DNA of 64,000 nucleotides from Bradyrhizobium erythrophlei (lineage in GTDB: Bacteria; Pseudomonadota; Alphaproteobacteria; Rhizobiales; Xanthobacteraceae): positions 930,001 to 994,000 of the forward strand of contig NZ_LT670818.1 of NCBI RefSeq assembly GCF_900129505.1, written 5' to 3'. Below, piece after piece: positions 34,145 through 44,215 of this stretch (its first letter is position 1; every line of letters starts with the position of its first letter). The translations under genes were made by a program, and so were the position numbers. The notes under the pieces are model-generated. The model ran no database searches and was not told where the DNA came from. It saw nothing but the letters and a program-made list of their open reading frames with translations.

Positions 34145-34750
34145 ATGATCCCGACGAATTCCCATCGCCCCAACCGATTCGCCCTACGCTTGACCGCCGG
34201 TTTGCTGCCGGCGCTGGCGCTGGTTTTCCTGTGCCTGGGGAACAATCCCGCGGCAGCCGACTTTCGCCTCTGCAACAACACCTCGAGCCGGGTCGGGATT
34301 GCGCTCGGCTACAAGGATGCCGAGGGCTGGACCACCGAGGGCTGGTGGAACGTATCCTCGCGGGCGTGTGAGACCCTGCTGAAAGGCACACTGGTCGCGC
34401 GCTATTATTATGTCTATGCGCTCGATTACGACCGTGGCGGCGAATGGTCGGGACAGGCCTTCATGTGCTCGCGCGACAAGGAATTCACCATCAAGGGCAC
34501 CGACAATTGCCTGGCGCGCGGCTTCGATCGCACCGGCTTCTTCGAAGTCGATACCGGCGAGCAGCGCGCCTGGACCGTCCAACTGACCGAATCCAACGAA
34601 ACCCAGCCCGCGCAGCGGGTGCCGGGCATTCCGGGAACGGTCGGCCCCGGTGGCCCCGGAAATCTTCCGGGCATCACCAATGCGCCGACCGGAACGGCTC
34701 CGGGCGCGTCTGGCCTGCCACCAGCCGCAACGCCCGGACCCAAACCATGA
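34145..34750 (+). CDS. DUF1036 secreted protein
   Basis: A 201-residue exported protein with a signal peptide (about 1-38, ending AAADF). The DUF1036 domain follows (about 39-145): FRLCNNTSSRVGIALGYKD, EGWWNVSSRACETLL, ARYYYVYALDYDRGGEW and FEVDTGEQ. Four Cys suggest disulfides. The remaining 55 residues are Gly/Pro-rich. The function of DUF1036 is unknown, though some rhizobial members are cell-surface proteins. Its stop overlaps the pyruvate kinase start by four bases (ATGA), so the two are translationally coupled. Confidence 0.9.
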   Translation: MIPTNSHRPNRFALRLTAGLLPALALVFLCLGNNPAAADFRLCNNTSSRVGIALGYKDAEGWTTEGWWNVSSRACETLLKGTLVARYYYVYALDYDRGGEWSGQAFMCSRDKEFTIKGTDNCLARGFDRTGFFEVDTGEQRAWTVQLTESNETQPAQRVPGIPGTVGPGGPGNLPGITNAPTGTAPGASGLPPAATPGPKP

Positions 34751-36183
34751 GACGCCTGCGCCGCATCAAGATCCTGGCGACCCTCGGTCCTGCTTCCTCC
34801 GACAGCGCGATGATCCGCCGCCTGTTCGAGGCCGGCGCCGATGTGTTCCGCATCAATATGAGCCACACCTCGCACGACAAGATGCGCGAGCTGGTCAAGA
34901 CCATCCGCAATGTCGAGAGCAGCTATGGCCGGCCGATCGGTATTCTGGTCGACCTGCAAGGGCCCAAATTGCGGCTGGGCTCGTTCGCCGAAGGCTCGAT
35001 CCAGCTCCACAACGGCGAGAGCTTTGTGCTGGATTCCGACAAGACGCCCGGCGACAACACCCGCGTCCAGCTTCCGCACCCGGAGATCCTGGCCGCGCTG
35101 CGGCCCGGTCATGCACTGCTGCTCGATGACGGCAAGGTGCGGCTGATCGCCGAGGAAACCTCGCCCGAGCGCGCCGTTACCCGCGTCGTGATCGGCGGCA
35201 GGATGTCGGACCGCAAGGGTGTCAGCCTGCCCGACACCGATTTGCCAGTATCGGCGATGACGCCGAAGGACCGCGCCGACCTCGAAGCCGCCGTGGTGAC
35301 CGGTGTCGACTGGATCGCACTGTCTTTCGTGCAGCGCGCCGAAGATGTCATCGAGGCCAAGAAGCTGATCCGTGGCCGCGCCGCCGTGATGGCCAAGATC
35401 GAGAAGCCGCAGGCGATCGACCGGCTGCCTGAAATCATCGAGGCCTCCGACGCGCTGATGGTGGCGCGCGGTGATCTCGGCGTCGAATTGCCGCTGGAGC
35501 GGGTGCCAAGCCTGCAGAAGCAGATGACAAGGATGGCGCGGCGCGCCGGCAAGCCGGTGGTGGTCGCCACCCAAATGCTGGAATCGATGATCCAGGCACC
35601 GGTGCCGACGCGCGCCGAAGTCTCCGACGTCGCGACCGCGGTCTATGAAGGCGCCGACGCCATCATGCTGTCGGCGGAATCGGCGGCCGGCAAATTCCCG
35701 GTCGAGGCGGTCTCGACCATGAACCGCATCGGCGAGGAAGTGGAGCGCGACCCGACCTATCGCGGCGTGCTCAACGCGCAGCGGGCCGAACCGGAGCCGA
35801 CCGTCGGCGACGCCATCGCGGATGCCGCGCGGCAGATCGCCGAGACGCTCGACCTGTCGGCGATCATTTGCTGGACCAGTTCGGGATCGACCGCGCTGCG
35901 GGTCGCGCGCGAACGGCCGAAGCCGCCGGTGGTCGCCATCACGCCGAATCTCACCACCGGACGCAAGCTCTCAGTCGTCTGGGGCGTGCATTGCGTGGTC
36001 GCCGAAGACGCCCATGACCAGGACGACATGGTCAGCCGCGCCGCCAGCATCGCATTCCGCGACGGTTTTGCGCGCGCCGGCCAGCGCGTCATCATCGTCG
36101 CCGGCGTGCCGCTCGGCATCCCCGGCACCACCAACATGGTGCGCATCGCCTCCGTCGGCTCCGACCGCGACGCGGATATGTGA
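34747..36183 (+). CDS. pyk: Pyruvate kinase
   Basis: A 478-residue enzyme of normal length that makes pyruvate and ATP from phosphoenolpyruvate and ADP. KILATLGPASSD, ADVFRINMSH, VDLQGPKLRLG, then VMAKIEKPQAIDRL with the catalytic Lys, MVARGDLGVELP and VATQMLESMI are all present. The C-terminal domain (about 355-478) carries GVPLGIPGTTNMVRI, the usual C-terminal motif. The ATG lies in the ATGA overlap with the DUF1036 gene. The reading frame extends 101 codons further upstream but only as a shadow of the DUF1036 gene. Confidence 0.97.
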   Translation: MRRLRRIKILATLGPASSDSAMIRRLFEAGADVFRINMSHTSHDKMRELVKTIRNVESSYGRPIGILVDLQGPKLRLGSFAEGSIQLHNGESFVLDSDKTPGDNTRVQLPHPEILAALRPGHALLLDDGKVRLIAEETSPERAVTRVVIGGRMSDRKGVSLPDTDLPVSAMTPKDRADLEAAVVTGVDWIALSFVQRAEDVIEAKKLIRGRAAVMAKIEKPQAIDRLPEIIEASDALMVARGDLGVELPLERVPSLQKQMTRMARRAGKPVVVATQMLESMIQAPVPTRAEVSDVATAVYEGADAIMLSAESAAGKFPVEAVSTMNRIGEEVERDPTYRGVLNAQRAEPEPTVGDAIADAARQIAETLDLSAIICWTSSGSTALRVARERPKPPVVAITPNLTTGRKLSVVWGVHCVVAEDAHDQDDMVSRAASIAFRDGFARAGQRVIIVAGVPLGIPGTTNMVRIASVGSDRDADM

Positions 36184-36190
36184 GCGTTGA

Positions 36191-36262
36191 AATTCCGGGT
36201 TCGCGTCGGGGCGTGTCGTCGGGCCGCGCTTTGCGCGGACCCGTGGATCCGCCCGGAATGAC
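36191..36262. repeat. Dispersed ATTCCGGGTTCGCG repeat, copy A
   Basis: ATTCCGGG (36192-36199) pairs with CCCGGAAT (36252-36259), with an inner CGCGC-TTT-GCGCG hairpin. It is followed by GACG. It lies between the convergent pyk and osmC-like genes and may double as a terminator. Related copies are at 38131 and 54690. Confidence 0.7.
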
Positions 36263-36266
36263 GAGC

Positions 36267-36692
36267 TCAGAGCAGCGTCGCGTCCAGCGTGATCTTGGTG
36301 TTCAGCAGCTTCGATACCGGGCAGCCGGCCTTGGCCATGCCGGCCAACTCCTGGAATTTCGCGTTGTCGGCGCCGGGAATCTTTGCGCTCAGCGCGAGAT
36401 GCACGGAGGTGATGGCAAAGCCTTCGCCCACCTTCTCCAGGGTGACGTCGGCCTTGGTCTCCATTTGTTCGGCGGTGAGCTTGGCTTCGCCCAATATCAG
36501 CGACAGCGCCATGGTGAAGCAGGCGGCGTGCGCGGCGCCGATCAGCTCTTCGGGATTCGAGCCCGGCTTGCCCTCGAAGCGGCTGGCGAAGCCGTAGGGA
36601 TAGTCCTTCAGCGCGCCACTCTTGGTCGAGATGGCGCCCTTGCCGTCCTTGATGCCGCCCTGCCACTTGGCCGATCCCGATGTCGTCGTCAT
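36267..36692 (-). CDS. osmC: OsmC-family peroxiredoxin-like protein
   Basis: A 141-residue protein of the OsmC group (organic peroxide and osmotic-stress resistance). AHAACFTMALSLIL carries the peroxidatic Cys and AKAGCPVSKLLN the second Cys, in the right order and spacing. SAKWQGGIKDGKGAISTK is the conserved first strand. Such proteins reduce organic hydroperoxides with lipoyl or thiol donors. The ATG at 36692 has GGAG nearby (AGGAGTCTCGC); a longer start at 36725 is less likely. Confidence 0.92.
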   Translation of the reverse strand: MTTTSGSAKWQGGIKDGKGAISTKSGALKDYPYGFASRFEGKPGSNPEELIGAAHAACFTMALSLILGEAKLTAEQMETKADVTLEKVGEGFAITSVHLALSAKIPGADNAKFQELAGMAKAGCPVSKLLNTKITLDATLL

Positions 36693-36843
36693 GCGAGACT
36701 CCTTGAGGATGAATTGAACAAGCAACCAGCCCTAAGCGACCAAAACGGCGGAAGATGTCAATTCACGAGCGCGATATGAGGCGCCGGGTTCGATAGTAAC
36801 GGCGCACCTGAAGTCTTCTCTCGCGCACATAAGACAACGTAAT

Positions 36844-36930
36844 GTGGGCAAAGGCGCTGTTGCGCCGCGCCCACCATCTTCACAACGGTTGTTTGAAATC
36901 TTCCGGTGGGCACGCTTCGCTTTGCCCACC
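36844..36930. repeat. Two GGTGGGC palindromes of a dispersed intergenic repeat
   Basis: Hairpin 1: GTGGGC (36844-36849) with GCCCACC (36869-36875), inner GGCGC-tgtt-GCGCC. Hairpin 2: GGTGGGC (36905-36911) with GCCCACC (36924-36930), with an ACGCTTCGCTTT core. The form (AAGACAACGTA... GTGGGCAAAGGCGC) is that of a short palindromic element I recognise as common between genes of Bradyrhizobium-group genomes. It fills the gap between osmC and a tetR gene. Confidence 0.7.
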
Positions 36931-36959
36931 CCACGGCTTCCGACCGAGCCGCAATTCCT

Positions 36960-37634
36960 CTACGCGCCCACCAGCGTCTTTGCCGGCAACACCGCCTGCA
37001 CCACGAGGCCGCGGGCGCGCGCGTCCATGACGCCGACGGCGCGCAGCGCCAGCAGCGTCACGGTCTGCACGGCGTCACGCAGCCTCCCCTGGTCGTCCAG
37101 ATTGTCCGGCGCCAGCGGCCCGACCAGCGATTCGTGCAGCGCGCCGAGCAGCGCGGTGGCGGCGAGCGCCGTGTCCTGCGCGGGCAGATGCCCGGCGCGG
37201 ACCGCGGCATCGATGCGGGCTGCAATCTCGCCGGCGATCTCGCGGCGGCTCGCCAGCCGCGACGCGGTGACGTCGACATCGACCGGCTCGGCCAGGATAC
37301 CCCAGGCGAGCTTGCGCTGCGACAGCACATGCACCGCAACCGTGGTGACGGCGGCGGCCAGCGCGGAGGACGGCCCGGGCGCGGCATCGGCGGCGCGGCG
37401 GATCGCGGCGAGTTCATCGCGCGAGACGTCTGCGATCAGTTCCGAGATAAGGTCGGCTTTCGAGGGGAAATAGCGATACACGGTGCCGGCGGCGACGTTG
37501 GCGCGGACCGCGACGGGGGCGATCTGCACCGCGGCCATGCCGCCTTCGGCAGCCGCATCCCGTGCCGCCGCCAGAATGGCGCTGCGCCGTGCCGCGAGGC
37601 GTTTTACAACTTGGTGGGTCCGTCGATAGACCAT
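36960..37634 (-). CDS. TetR-family transcriptional regulator
   Basis: A 224-residue regulator. The ATG at 37634 gives MVYRRTHQVVKRLAARR, then the helix-turn-helix (ILAAARDAAAEGGMAAVQ, RANVAAGTVYRYFPSKADL, about 18-65), which is a canonical TetR DNA-binding region. The C-terminal ligand domain is Ala/Leu-rich and unassigned. A longer frame starting at 37766 is rejected because the repressor motif begins right after 37634. No obvious target gene is next to it: its downstream neighbours are palindromic repeats, and upstream is a decayed region. An acyl-CoA or drug ligand would be speculation. Confidence 0.88.
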   Translation of the reverse strand: MVYRRTHQVVKRLAARRSAILAAARDAAAEGGMAAVQIAPVAVRANVAAGTVYRYFPSKADLISELIADVSRDELAAIRRAADAAPGPSSALAAAVTTVAVHVLSQRKLAWGILAEPVDVDVTASRLASRREIAGEIAARIDAAVRAGHLPAQDTALAATALLGALHESLVGPLAPDNLDDQGRLRDAVQTVTLLALRAVGVMDARARGLVVQAVLPAKTLVGA

Positions 37635-37914
37635 GGCCGCGTTTCTCGTCCCTGCGGGCTTCGGGCCAGCCAGCCTTGGCTGGGAAGCACCCGCGTTCAC
37701 TGTTTTCTGGCGATTTCGGAGAAAATCGCTTTGAAGAAGTGAACAACTATTCAGGGTCGATGACAAGACGCAAAAATGCCTATTCAGGACTGCGTCTTAG
37801 GTGTGGGCGCCGGCTCCATTCCCGCGGCCGGCTCTCGCCGCCACCAGGAACGCCGCGGCCTACAACCTCTTGAGGTTTTGCCGCGCGCTCGGCGGATTGC
37901 GGGTTCCGGCCCGG

Positions 37915-38025
37915 TCAGGCCGGCACGGCCGAGGCCGGCCGGCGCAGCGAGAACGGCATCGCCTCGGCATAGCCGAAGCGGACGATCAGATCGGGCCGTC
38001 GCTCGCCGAGGGCGAGGTGCCCTCA
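37915..38025 (-). pseudogene. C-terminal remnant resembling a nitroreductase-family protein
   Basis: Translation of the minus strand ending at the TGA at 37915-37917 gives GHLALGERRPDLIVRFGYAE then AMPFSLRRP to the stop. A tail with RFGY...MP.SLRRP is typical of some nitroreductase-like flavoproteins. An in-frame stop lies only about 35 codons upstream, and no start or flavin-binding region is present, so this is at most a fossil. Family assignment is tentative. Confidence 0.35.
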
Positions 38026-38115
38026 CGAAGCACGCTAGCTGCGCCGGCCCTGAACGGAGTTGACCTCGCTCAACCCCTGCACCAATTCGTCGGCGTTCCG
38101 GGGCGCATCGAAAGT

Positions 38116-38172
38116 GCGAACCCGTAATCTCGAGATTCCGGGTTCGCGCCGATGCGCGCCCCGCAGTGACGG
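38116..38172. repeat. Dispersed ATTCCGGGTTCG repeat, copy B
   Basis: GCGAACCCGTAATCT (38116-38130) forms a 15-base inverted repeat with AGATTCCGGGTTCGC (38133-38147), one mismatch, CG loop. The second arm continues into GCCGATGCGCGCCCC and GTGACGG, matching the layout of copy A at 36191. It lies just after the stop of the ABC-transporter binding protein gene. Confidence 0.7.
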
Positions 38173-38179
38173 ACAAAAT

Positions 38180-39385
38180 TCAGTTCCCCGTCTGCAACTC
38201 GCCGAAACGGTCCCAGGTCTTGCCGTTGAAGCGCATGAACTGCATCTGGTCGACCGGAACGTGGTCGCTGGCTGAGGTGTTGATCCTGATGCCGGGCAGC
38301 AGCATCGGCAGCTCCAGATCCCTGATGGAATAGGCCTGCTTGAGAATATTCTCAGTCGACAGATCGTCGCCGCAGGCCTTCAGCACGTGCTCCATCGCCA
38401 TCGCGCTGTTGTAGGCGTTGACGTAATTGGTGTCGTGCAGATCGGCGTCGGGGGCGTATTTGACCATGAATCCCCGCCACGTCTTGACGCCGGCATCGTC
38501 GTTCCAGGCGGGATCGTCGGGATCCTTGACATAGGCGGTGGAGAGAATGCCGGTTCCGGCCTCGAGCCCGGCCGGCTGCATCACCGTGGAGATCCACACC
38601 GCGACGTTGGACAGAAACGTCATCGGCTTCCAGCCGATCTCGTAGACCTTGCGGATCGATTGCGCAGCGAATTTCGGCGTCGCCGCGATCACCAGCACGT
38701 CGGCGCCGGAAGCCTTCAGCTTGACGATCTGGGAGTCGATGGTCGGATCCTGGACTTCGTAGGTCGCCGCGCTGACGACCGAATCATATTTGTCGCCGAG
38801 CACGTCCTTCAGCCCCTGCAGATAATCGCGGCCGAAATCGTCGTTCTGCGAGATCACCGCGAACCTGGCGTTGGGGTTCTTCGCGAGCGCATAACGCGCG
38901 TAGAGCCGCGCCTCGTAGCGGAAAGGTCCCTGCACGCCGAGCGTCGCCTGCGGATATTGCGCGATGTCGGCGAATTTCGACGCGCCGGAGCCGACGAACA
39001 ATTGCGGGATGTTCTTGCCCTGCAGATATTTGGCGATGGCCGTGTTGTGGGCGGTGCCGATCGAGGAGAAGATCAGCGCGACTTCATCGCTCTCCACCAG
39101 CCGCCGGGTCTGCTCCACCGTTTTCGGCGGCGCGTAGCTGTCGTCGAGCGAAATCAGGTTGATCTTGCGGCCGTTGATGCCGCCGCGCTCGTTAAGCATC
39201 TTGAAATAGGCGACCTCGCCCTTGCCGAGCGCGCCGAACGCCGAGACCGGGCCGCTGTAAGGCATGGTCTGGCCTATTCTGATCTCGGTCGCGGTGACCC
39301 CGCGCATTTCGGCTGATATCGCGGCCGCAGGCCACGCCAGCAGCGCAAGCGCGCCGACCACGCCAATTCCCGTGACGAAACGCAT
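38180..39385 (-). CDS. ABC-transporter periplasmic binding protein, branched-chain amino-acid (LivJ) type
   Basis: A 401-residue exported protein. A signal peptide (about 1-27, ending AAISA) precedes the type I periplasmic binding fold: IRIGQTMPYSGPVSAFGALGK, GGINGRKINLISLDDSYAPP, LIFSSIGTAHNTAIAKYL and RFAVISQNDDFGRDYLQG. The family (LivJ/amide/urea) binds amino acids, amides or related compounds in the periplasm and delivers them to LivHMGF permeases. None of the permease genes is nearby, so this is an orphan receptor. ATG at 39385 has GGGGAGGGG upstream. Confidence 0.9.
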   Translation of the reverse strand: MRFVTGIGVVGALALLAWPAAAISAEMRGVTATEIRIGQTMPYSGPVSAFGALGKGEVAYFKMLNERGGINGRKINLISLDDSYAPPKTVEQTRRLVESDEVALIFSSIGTAHNTAIAKYLQGKNIPQLFVGSGASKFADIAQYPQATLGVQGPFRYEARLYARYALAKNPNARFAVISQNDDFGRDYLQGLKDVLGDKYDSVVSAATYEVQDPTIDSQIVKLKASGADVLVIAATPKFAAQSIRKVYEIGWKPMTFLSNVAVWISTVMQPAGLEAGTGILSTAYVKDPDDPAWNDDAGVKTWRGFMVKYAPDADLHDTNYVNAYNSAMAMEHVLKACGDDLSTENILKQAYSIRDLELPMLLPGIRINTSASDHVPVDQMQFMRFNGKTWDRFGELQTGN

Positions 39386-39532
39386 CGACACCCCTCCCCT
39401 TTTTGTCGGCGCGCTTCAGATGGCGCCGCGGCAGGCGCGGTTCGGCCCGCGCTCTCCGCAAAACATGCCATGACGGATGGATGGAGGCCAATCATAATCA
39501 TGATGAAATAGAAGCAACCGAATACGACGCAT

Positions 39533-39559
39533 AAAAAACGCGGCGTTGCCGCCGCGTTT
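39533..39559 (-). terminator. Intrinsic terminator after ftsH
   Basis: On the minus strand ACGCGGCG, loop GCAA, CGCCGCGT (39557-39538), an eight-base-pair stem, is followed at once by a run of six U. It is 27 bases downstream of the ftsH stop. Confidence 0.9.
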
Positions 39560-39585
39560 GCTTATTCAACGATGGGTACGAGGCA

Positions 39586-41508
<1,923 letters not shown>

Positions 41509-41596
41509 CGATCTTCCTTCGTGGTCGCGCGGATCGCGGCCTTATGTCCTTGGGTAGGGTAGGCAGGCGTGAGGGAATCCCCTCTGGACTGCAATA

Positions 41597-41627
41597 CAAT
41601 CTAGGTGCCGCCCCGGTCCATGCCAAG
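41597..41627 (-). promoter_or_regulatory. Possible heat-shock (RpoH-like) promoter of ftsH
   Basis: On the minus strand CTTG (41627-41624), an 18-base spacer, then CCTAGATTG (41605-41597). This resembles the alphaproteobacterial sigma-32 form CTTG-N17/18-CYTATNT. It is about 90 bp before the ftsH start. FtsH is heat-induced in related bacteria. The -10 half matches only partly. Confidence 0.35.
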
Positions 41628-41774
41628 GGAACCACGTAGGACTATTTAGCCCATCCTAGCCCGATTCCCGTTCAAATAATGGCGGCGAATCAGGGGTCTT
41701 TCGGGGGTGGTTAAGAGTCCGCGAGCGGATCCGCCCATGAGTCCCTTCAAGCGCACCGGTAACTCGGTCCCGTT

Positions 41775-42866
41775 TCACCCCGCCCGGTGGCGGCGGGGCG
41801 GCGCCGGCTCGATGCGGATCCGGCCGTCGGCCAGGCTGACCAACGCACCGGCGAGGGTCTGCCTGAGCCGTGGCGGGCCCGGTTTGGGCCGGCTTCCGCG
41901 CGCACTTTCGTCCGCCGTCCGGTCCAGCGCCGCCAGCAGGGTTTCGACCTTGCCAAGCTCGGCCGGCCCCTCATGACCGAACCGATTGATCGCTCGCAGC
42001 AAGAGCCGCAGGCGGATTTCCTCGGGCATGGCGGCAAACGCGGCCATATCGAAGCTTCTTGCGTTCAGCCTCTCGGCAACGCCGGCGGCGATTCCGGCTT
42101 GCGCGGCGTAGCGATCCCGCAGCGCGAGGTAGCGCTCGGCGCCCTCGGCCAGAACCTCCACTGCGGCGTTGGCCCGGGCCAATCGCGACGCCAGCCGCGC
42201 CAGGCTGCGCGCATCGCCACCTTCGGCCGCGAGCGCCGGCATGACTTCCCGCAGCCGCGGACGCGTGAAATTCCGATCGAGGTTGGTCGGATCGTTGGCG
42301 AAGCCGATCCCGGCCTTGTTGAGCGTCGCGATCAGCTGCGCTTTCGACACATCCAGAAACGGGCGCGCCAGAAGCAACCCATCGCGCTCGGACTCCCGCG
42401 CCATCGCCGCGAGTCCTGCGATACCGCTGCCGCGCAACAGGCGCATCAACAGCGTCTCGGCCTGATCGTCGCGGGTATGCGCGGTGAGGATATGGGTCGC
42501 GTGGCTCTGCCGCGCCGCTTGCGCCAACAGATGGTATCGCGCCGATCGCGCGGCGGCCGGCAATCCGGTTTTCGGTTTGGCGCCGGTCCAGCGCAGCGTC
42601 CGATGCGGCAGATCGAGGCTCTGCGCCATACGCTTGACATCGCGCGCCTCGCGCGCCGCCTCGGGCCGCAAACCGTGATCGACGGTGACCGCGATCAGGT
42701 CCGGCCCGCGCGCCAGGGCGCGGCGCCAGCGCGCCGCCAGCCACATCAGCGCGATCGAATCGGGACCGCCGGACACCGCGAGCACGATCGCGGGCGCGTT
42801 TTTCCAATCCGCAAACAGATGTTTTGCGTCCTTCGCCGAGATCGGGGAATGGTCGTCGCTGGGCAT
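41775..42866 (-). CDS. tilS: tRNA(Ile)-lysidine synthetase
   Basis: A 363-residue enzyme. LAVSGGPDSIALMWLA is the N-type ATP-pyrophosphatase P-loop, followed by VTVDHGLRPEAAREA and LTAHTRDDQAETLLMRLLRG, the TilS signatures. It attaches lysine to C34 of tRNA-Ile(CAU), changing both codon and charging specificity, and is essential. The C-terminal part (about 225-363) is the less conserved TilS domain. The ATG at 42866 gives MPSDDHSPISAKDAKHLFA; the frame is open further to a GTG at 42926. Upstream is cpoB on the same strand. Confidence 0.93.
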   Translation of the reverse strand: MPSDDHSPISAKDAKHLFADWKNAPAIVLAVSGGPDSIALMWLAARWRRALARGPDLIAVTVDHGLRPEAAREARDVKRMAQSLDLPHRTLRWTGAKPKTGLPAAARSARYHLLAQAARQSHATHILTAHTRDDQAETLLMRLLRGSGIAGLAAMARESERDGLLLARPFLDVSKAQLIATLNKAGIGFANDPTNLDRNFTRPRLREVMPALAAEGGDARSLARLASRLARANAAVEVLAEGAERYLALRDRYAAQAGIAAGVAERLNARSFDMAAFAAMPEEIRLRLLLRAINRFGHEGPAELGKVETLLAALDRTADESARGSRPKPGPPRLRQTLAGALVSLADGRIRIEPAPPRRHRAG

Positions 42867-42958
42867 GACGCCGCCGGCTGATGTCGAGGCCTGATCGATT
42901 ATGCGCGAGCGGCGAGCTGACCACAACGCCAGGCGCCAATCGGCCGATCAGCGCGGCG

Positions 42959-44047
42959 TCAGCACTTGATCCGCTTCTGCTCGCGGTCGACGGCGGCTTT
43001 GACGCCGCCCGAGGCGCGCGGATATTTCCGCAGGACCTCGCCGAGGGCGGCGCAGGCCGCCTCTTTCTCTTTCAAGGCCGCCAGCGACTGCCCGAGCCGC
43101 AGCAGTGCGTCCGGGGCTTTCGCCGATTTATCGAATTTGGTGGTCACCCCGAGGAAGGCTTCCGCGGCGTCGCGATATTTCTGGCGCTGGAAATAGCTCT
43201 CGCCCAGCCAGTATTGCGAGTCCGCGATCAGAGGATCGCTGGGATATTTCGTCGCGAAGTTGCGCATGGTCTCTTCGGCCAGCGCATAGTCCTTGCGCTG
43301 CATATAGCCGATGCCGAGATCGAACTCGTCCTTCGGGGTTGCCGAGGGCGGCAGGGTGGTCAGCGTGGGACCGGCGCCGGGCGCGCGCGGTACCGGATTG
43401 GGCGCTCCGCCGGTGTTGCCGAGATCGAGCGGCTCGCCCGGGCCACGTCCGCCGGGAGCGCCAACCGCGCCGTCGACCCCGCCCTGGGCCGGCATCGGGA
43501 GCTGACCGCCGCCGAGCGCGCGCGGCGCGCCCGGGGCATTTGGATTCTGAGTGGGATCGAAGGCGTCCCCGCGCCGCCGGCCGGCCGGCGGCGCCTCAGC
43601 CGGTTCCTGCCCGATCGGCGCCGGCGCGGCAATTTGCTGCTGCCCGTAGCCCGGCTGCCGATAGCCCGGAGAGAGCTGCACCGGAGGCGCCCCCGCAACA
43701 TTGGGCTGCGCGATACCGGGCTGGGCGACATTCGGCTGCGCGACACTTGGCTGGGCCATGCCAGGCTGGGCCAAACCTGGTTGGGCCAAACCTGGTTGGG
43801 CAACGCCGGGCGGTCCACCGGGCGCGGCCTGCGCGCCGCCCTGGAGTGCCCTCAAGCGGTCCTCGAGCTGCCGGTTGCGGTATTGCAGTTCCTCGTTCTG
43901 GCCGGTGAGCTGCCGCAACTGATTCTCAAGTTGCTCAATCCGCATTTCCGGGTCGAGAGCATCGGATTGCGCCAAAGCCTGTGATGCCAGCATCAGTGTC
44001 GCGGCGATCGTCACGGCGCGGGCAGTTCTATGAAACCTGGATGACAT
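42959..44047 (-). CDS. cpoB: CpoB/YbgF, Tol-Pal coordinator protein
   Basis: A 362-residue periplasmic protein. The ATG at 44047 starts a signal peptide ending in SQALAQ. A coiled coil follows (about 30-70, MRIEQLENQLRQLTGQNEEL), then seven tandem AQP-type pentapeptides and a Gly/Pro-rich linker (about 75-220), and a TPR domain at the C-terminus (about 245-362, DLGIGYMQRKDYALAEETMR, SQYWLGESYFQRQKYRDAAE). In E. coli CpoB links Tol-Pal to PBP1B at constriction. It is separated from pal by an intrinsic terminator. Confidence 0.93.
   Translation of the reverse strand: MSSRFHRTARAVTIAATLMLASQALAQSDALDPEMRIEQLENQLRQLTGQNEELQYRNRQLEDRLRALQGGAQAAPGGPPGVAQPGLAQPGLAQPGMAQPSVAQPNVAQPGIAQPNVAGAPPVQLSPGYRQPGYGQQQIAAPAPIGQEPAEAPPAGRRRGDAFDPTQNPNAPGAPRALGGGQLPMPAQGGVDGAVGAPGGRGPGEPLDLGNTGGAPNPVPRAPGAGPTLTTLPPSATPKDEFDLGIGYMQRKDYALAEETMRNFATKYPSDPLIADSQYWLGESYFQRQKYRDAAEAFLGVTTKFDKSAKAPDALLRLGQSLAALKEKEAACAALGEVLRKYPRASGGVKAAVDREQKRIKC
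43698..43810. repeat. 15-base tandem repeat array in cpoB
   Basis: Seven 15-base units coding on the minus strand for pentapeptides VAQPG, LAQPG, LAQPG, MAQPS, VAQPN, VAQPG and IAQPN. Two units (43768-43799, AACCTGGTTGGGCCA-like) are almost identical. The array forms the linker between coiled coil and TPR domain. Confidence 0.85.
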
Positions 44048-44109
44048 TTTGGCCTGACGACGAAAGCGGCGTGACATCGAAAGCGGAGCCCATTGAGAGA
44101 GGGAGTACG

Positions 44110-44123
44110 CCAAAAATGTGACT
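44110..44123 (-). promoter_or_regulatory. 14-base motif shared with the PAS/GGDEF/EAL gene upstream region
   Basis: Reads AGTCACATTTTTGG on the minus strand, 63 bp before the cpoB start, identical to 6529-6542. A weaker relative, CATTTTTGGC, is at about 14948 on the plus strand, about 74 bp before the TPR lipoprotein start. Confidence 0.35.
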
Positions 44124-44150
44124 GAAACAAACGCTTGATGGAAGCAAAAC

Positions 44151-44183
44151 GGTCAAAACAAAACCGGCGCCCGAGGGCGCCGG
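44151..44183 (-). terminator. Intrinsic terminator after pal
   Basis: On the minus strand CCGGCGCC (44183-44176), loop CTCG, GGCGCCGG (44171-44164) is followed by TTTTGTTTTGAC. It is 33 bases after the pal stop and separates pal from cpoB. Confidence 0.88.
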
Positions 44184-44215
44184 CGGCAACATTTGCGAAA
44201 ACAATCGCTGCTTGG

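Larger units (their letters stand above)
37635..38179. other. Decayed non-coding region with gene remnants and repeats
   Basis: This 545-bp gap has no intact gene. On the minus strand, two short open segments look like C-terminal tails: one at about 37915-38025, and one ending at a TAG at 38035-38037, reading FDAPRNADELVQGLSEVNS in the frame before it and cut off at about 38112 by a repeat. The 38131 repeat copy follows. The region before 37790 holds only tetR leader sequence. Confidence 0.45.

Noticed and set aside
37784..38176. 130-codon minus-strand open frame in the decayed region
   Set aside because: Different frame from the recognisable tails; Arg/Ala-rich, no start signal and crosses a dispersed repeat.
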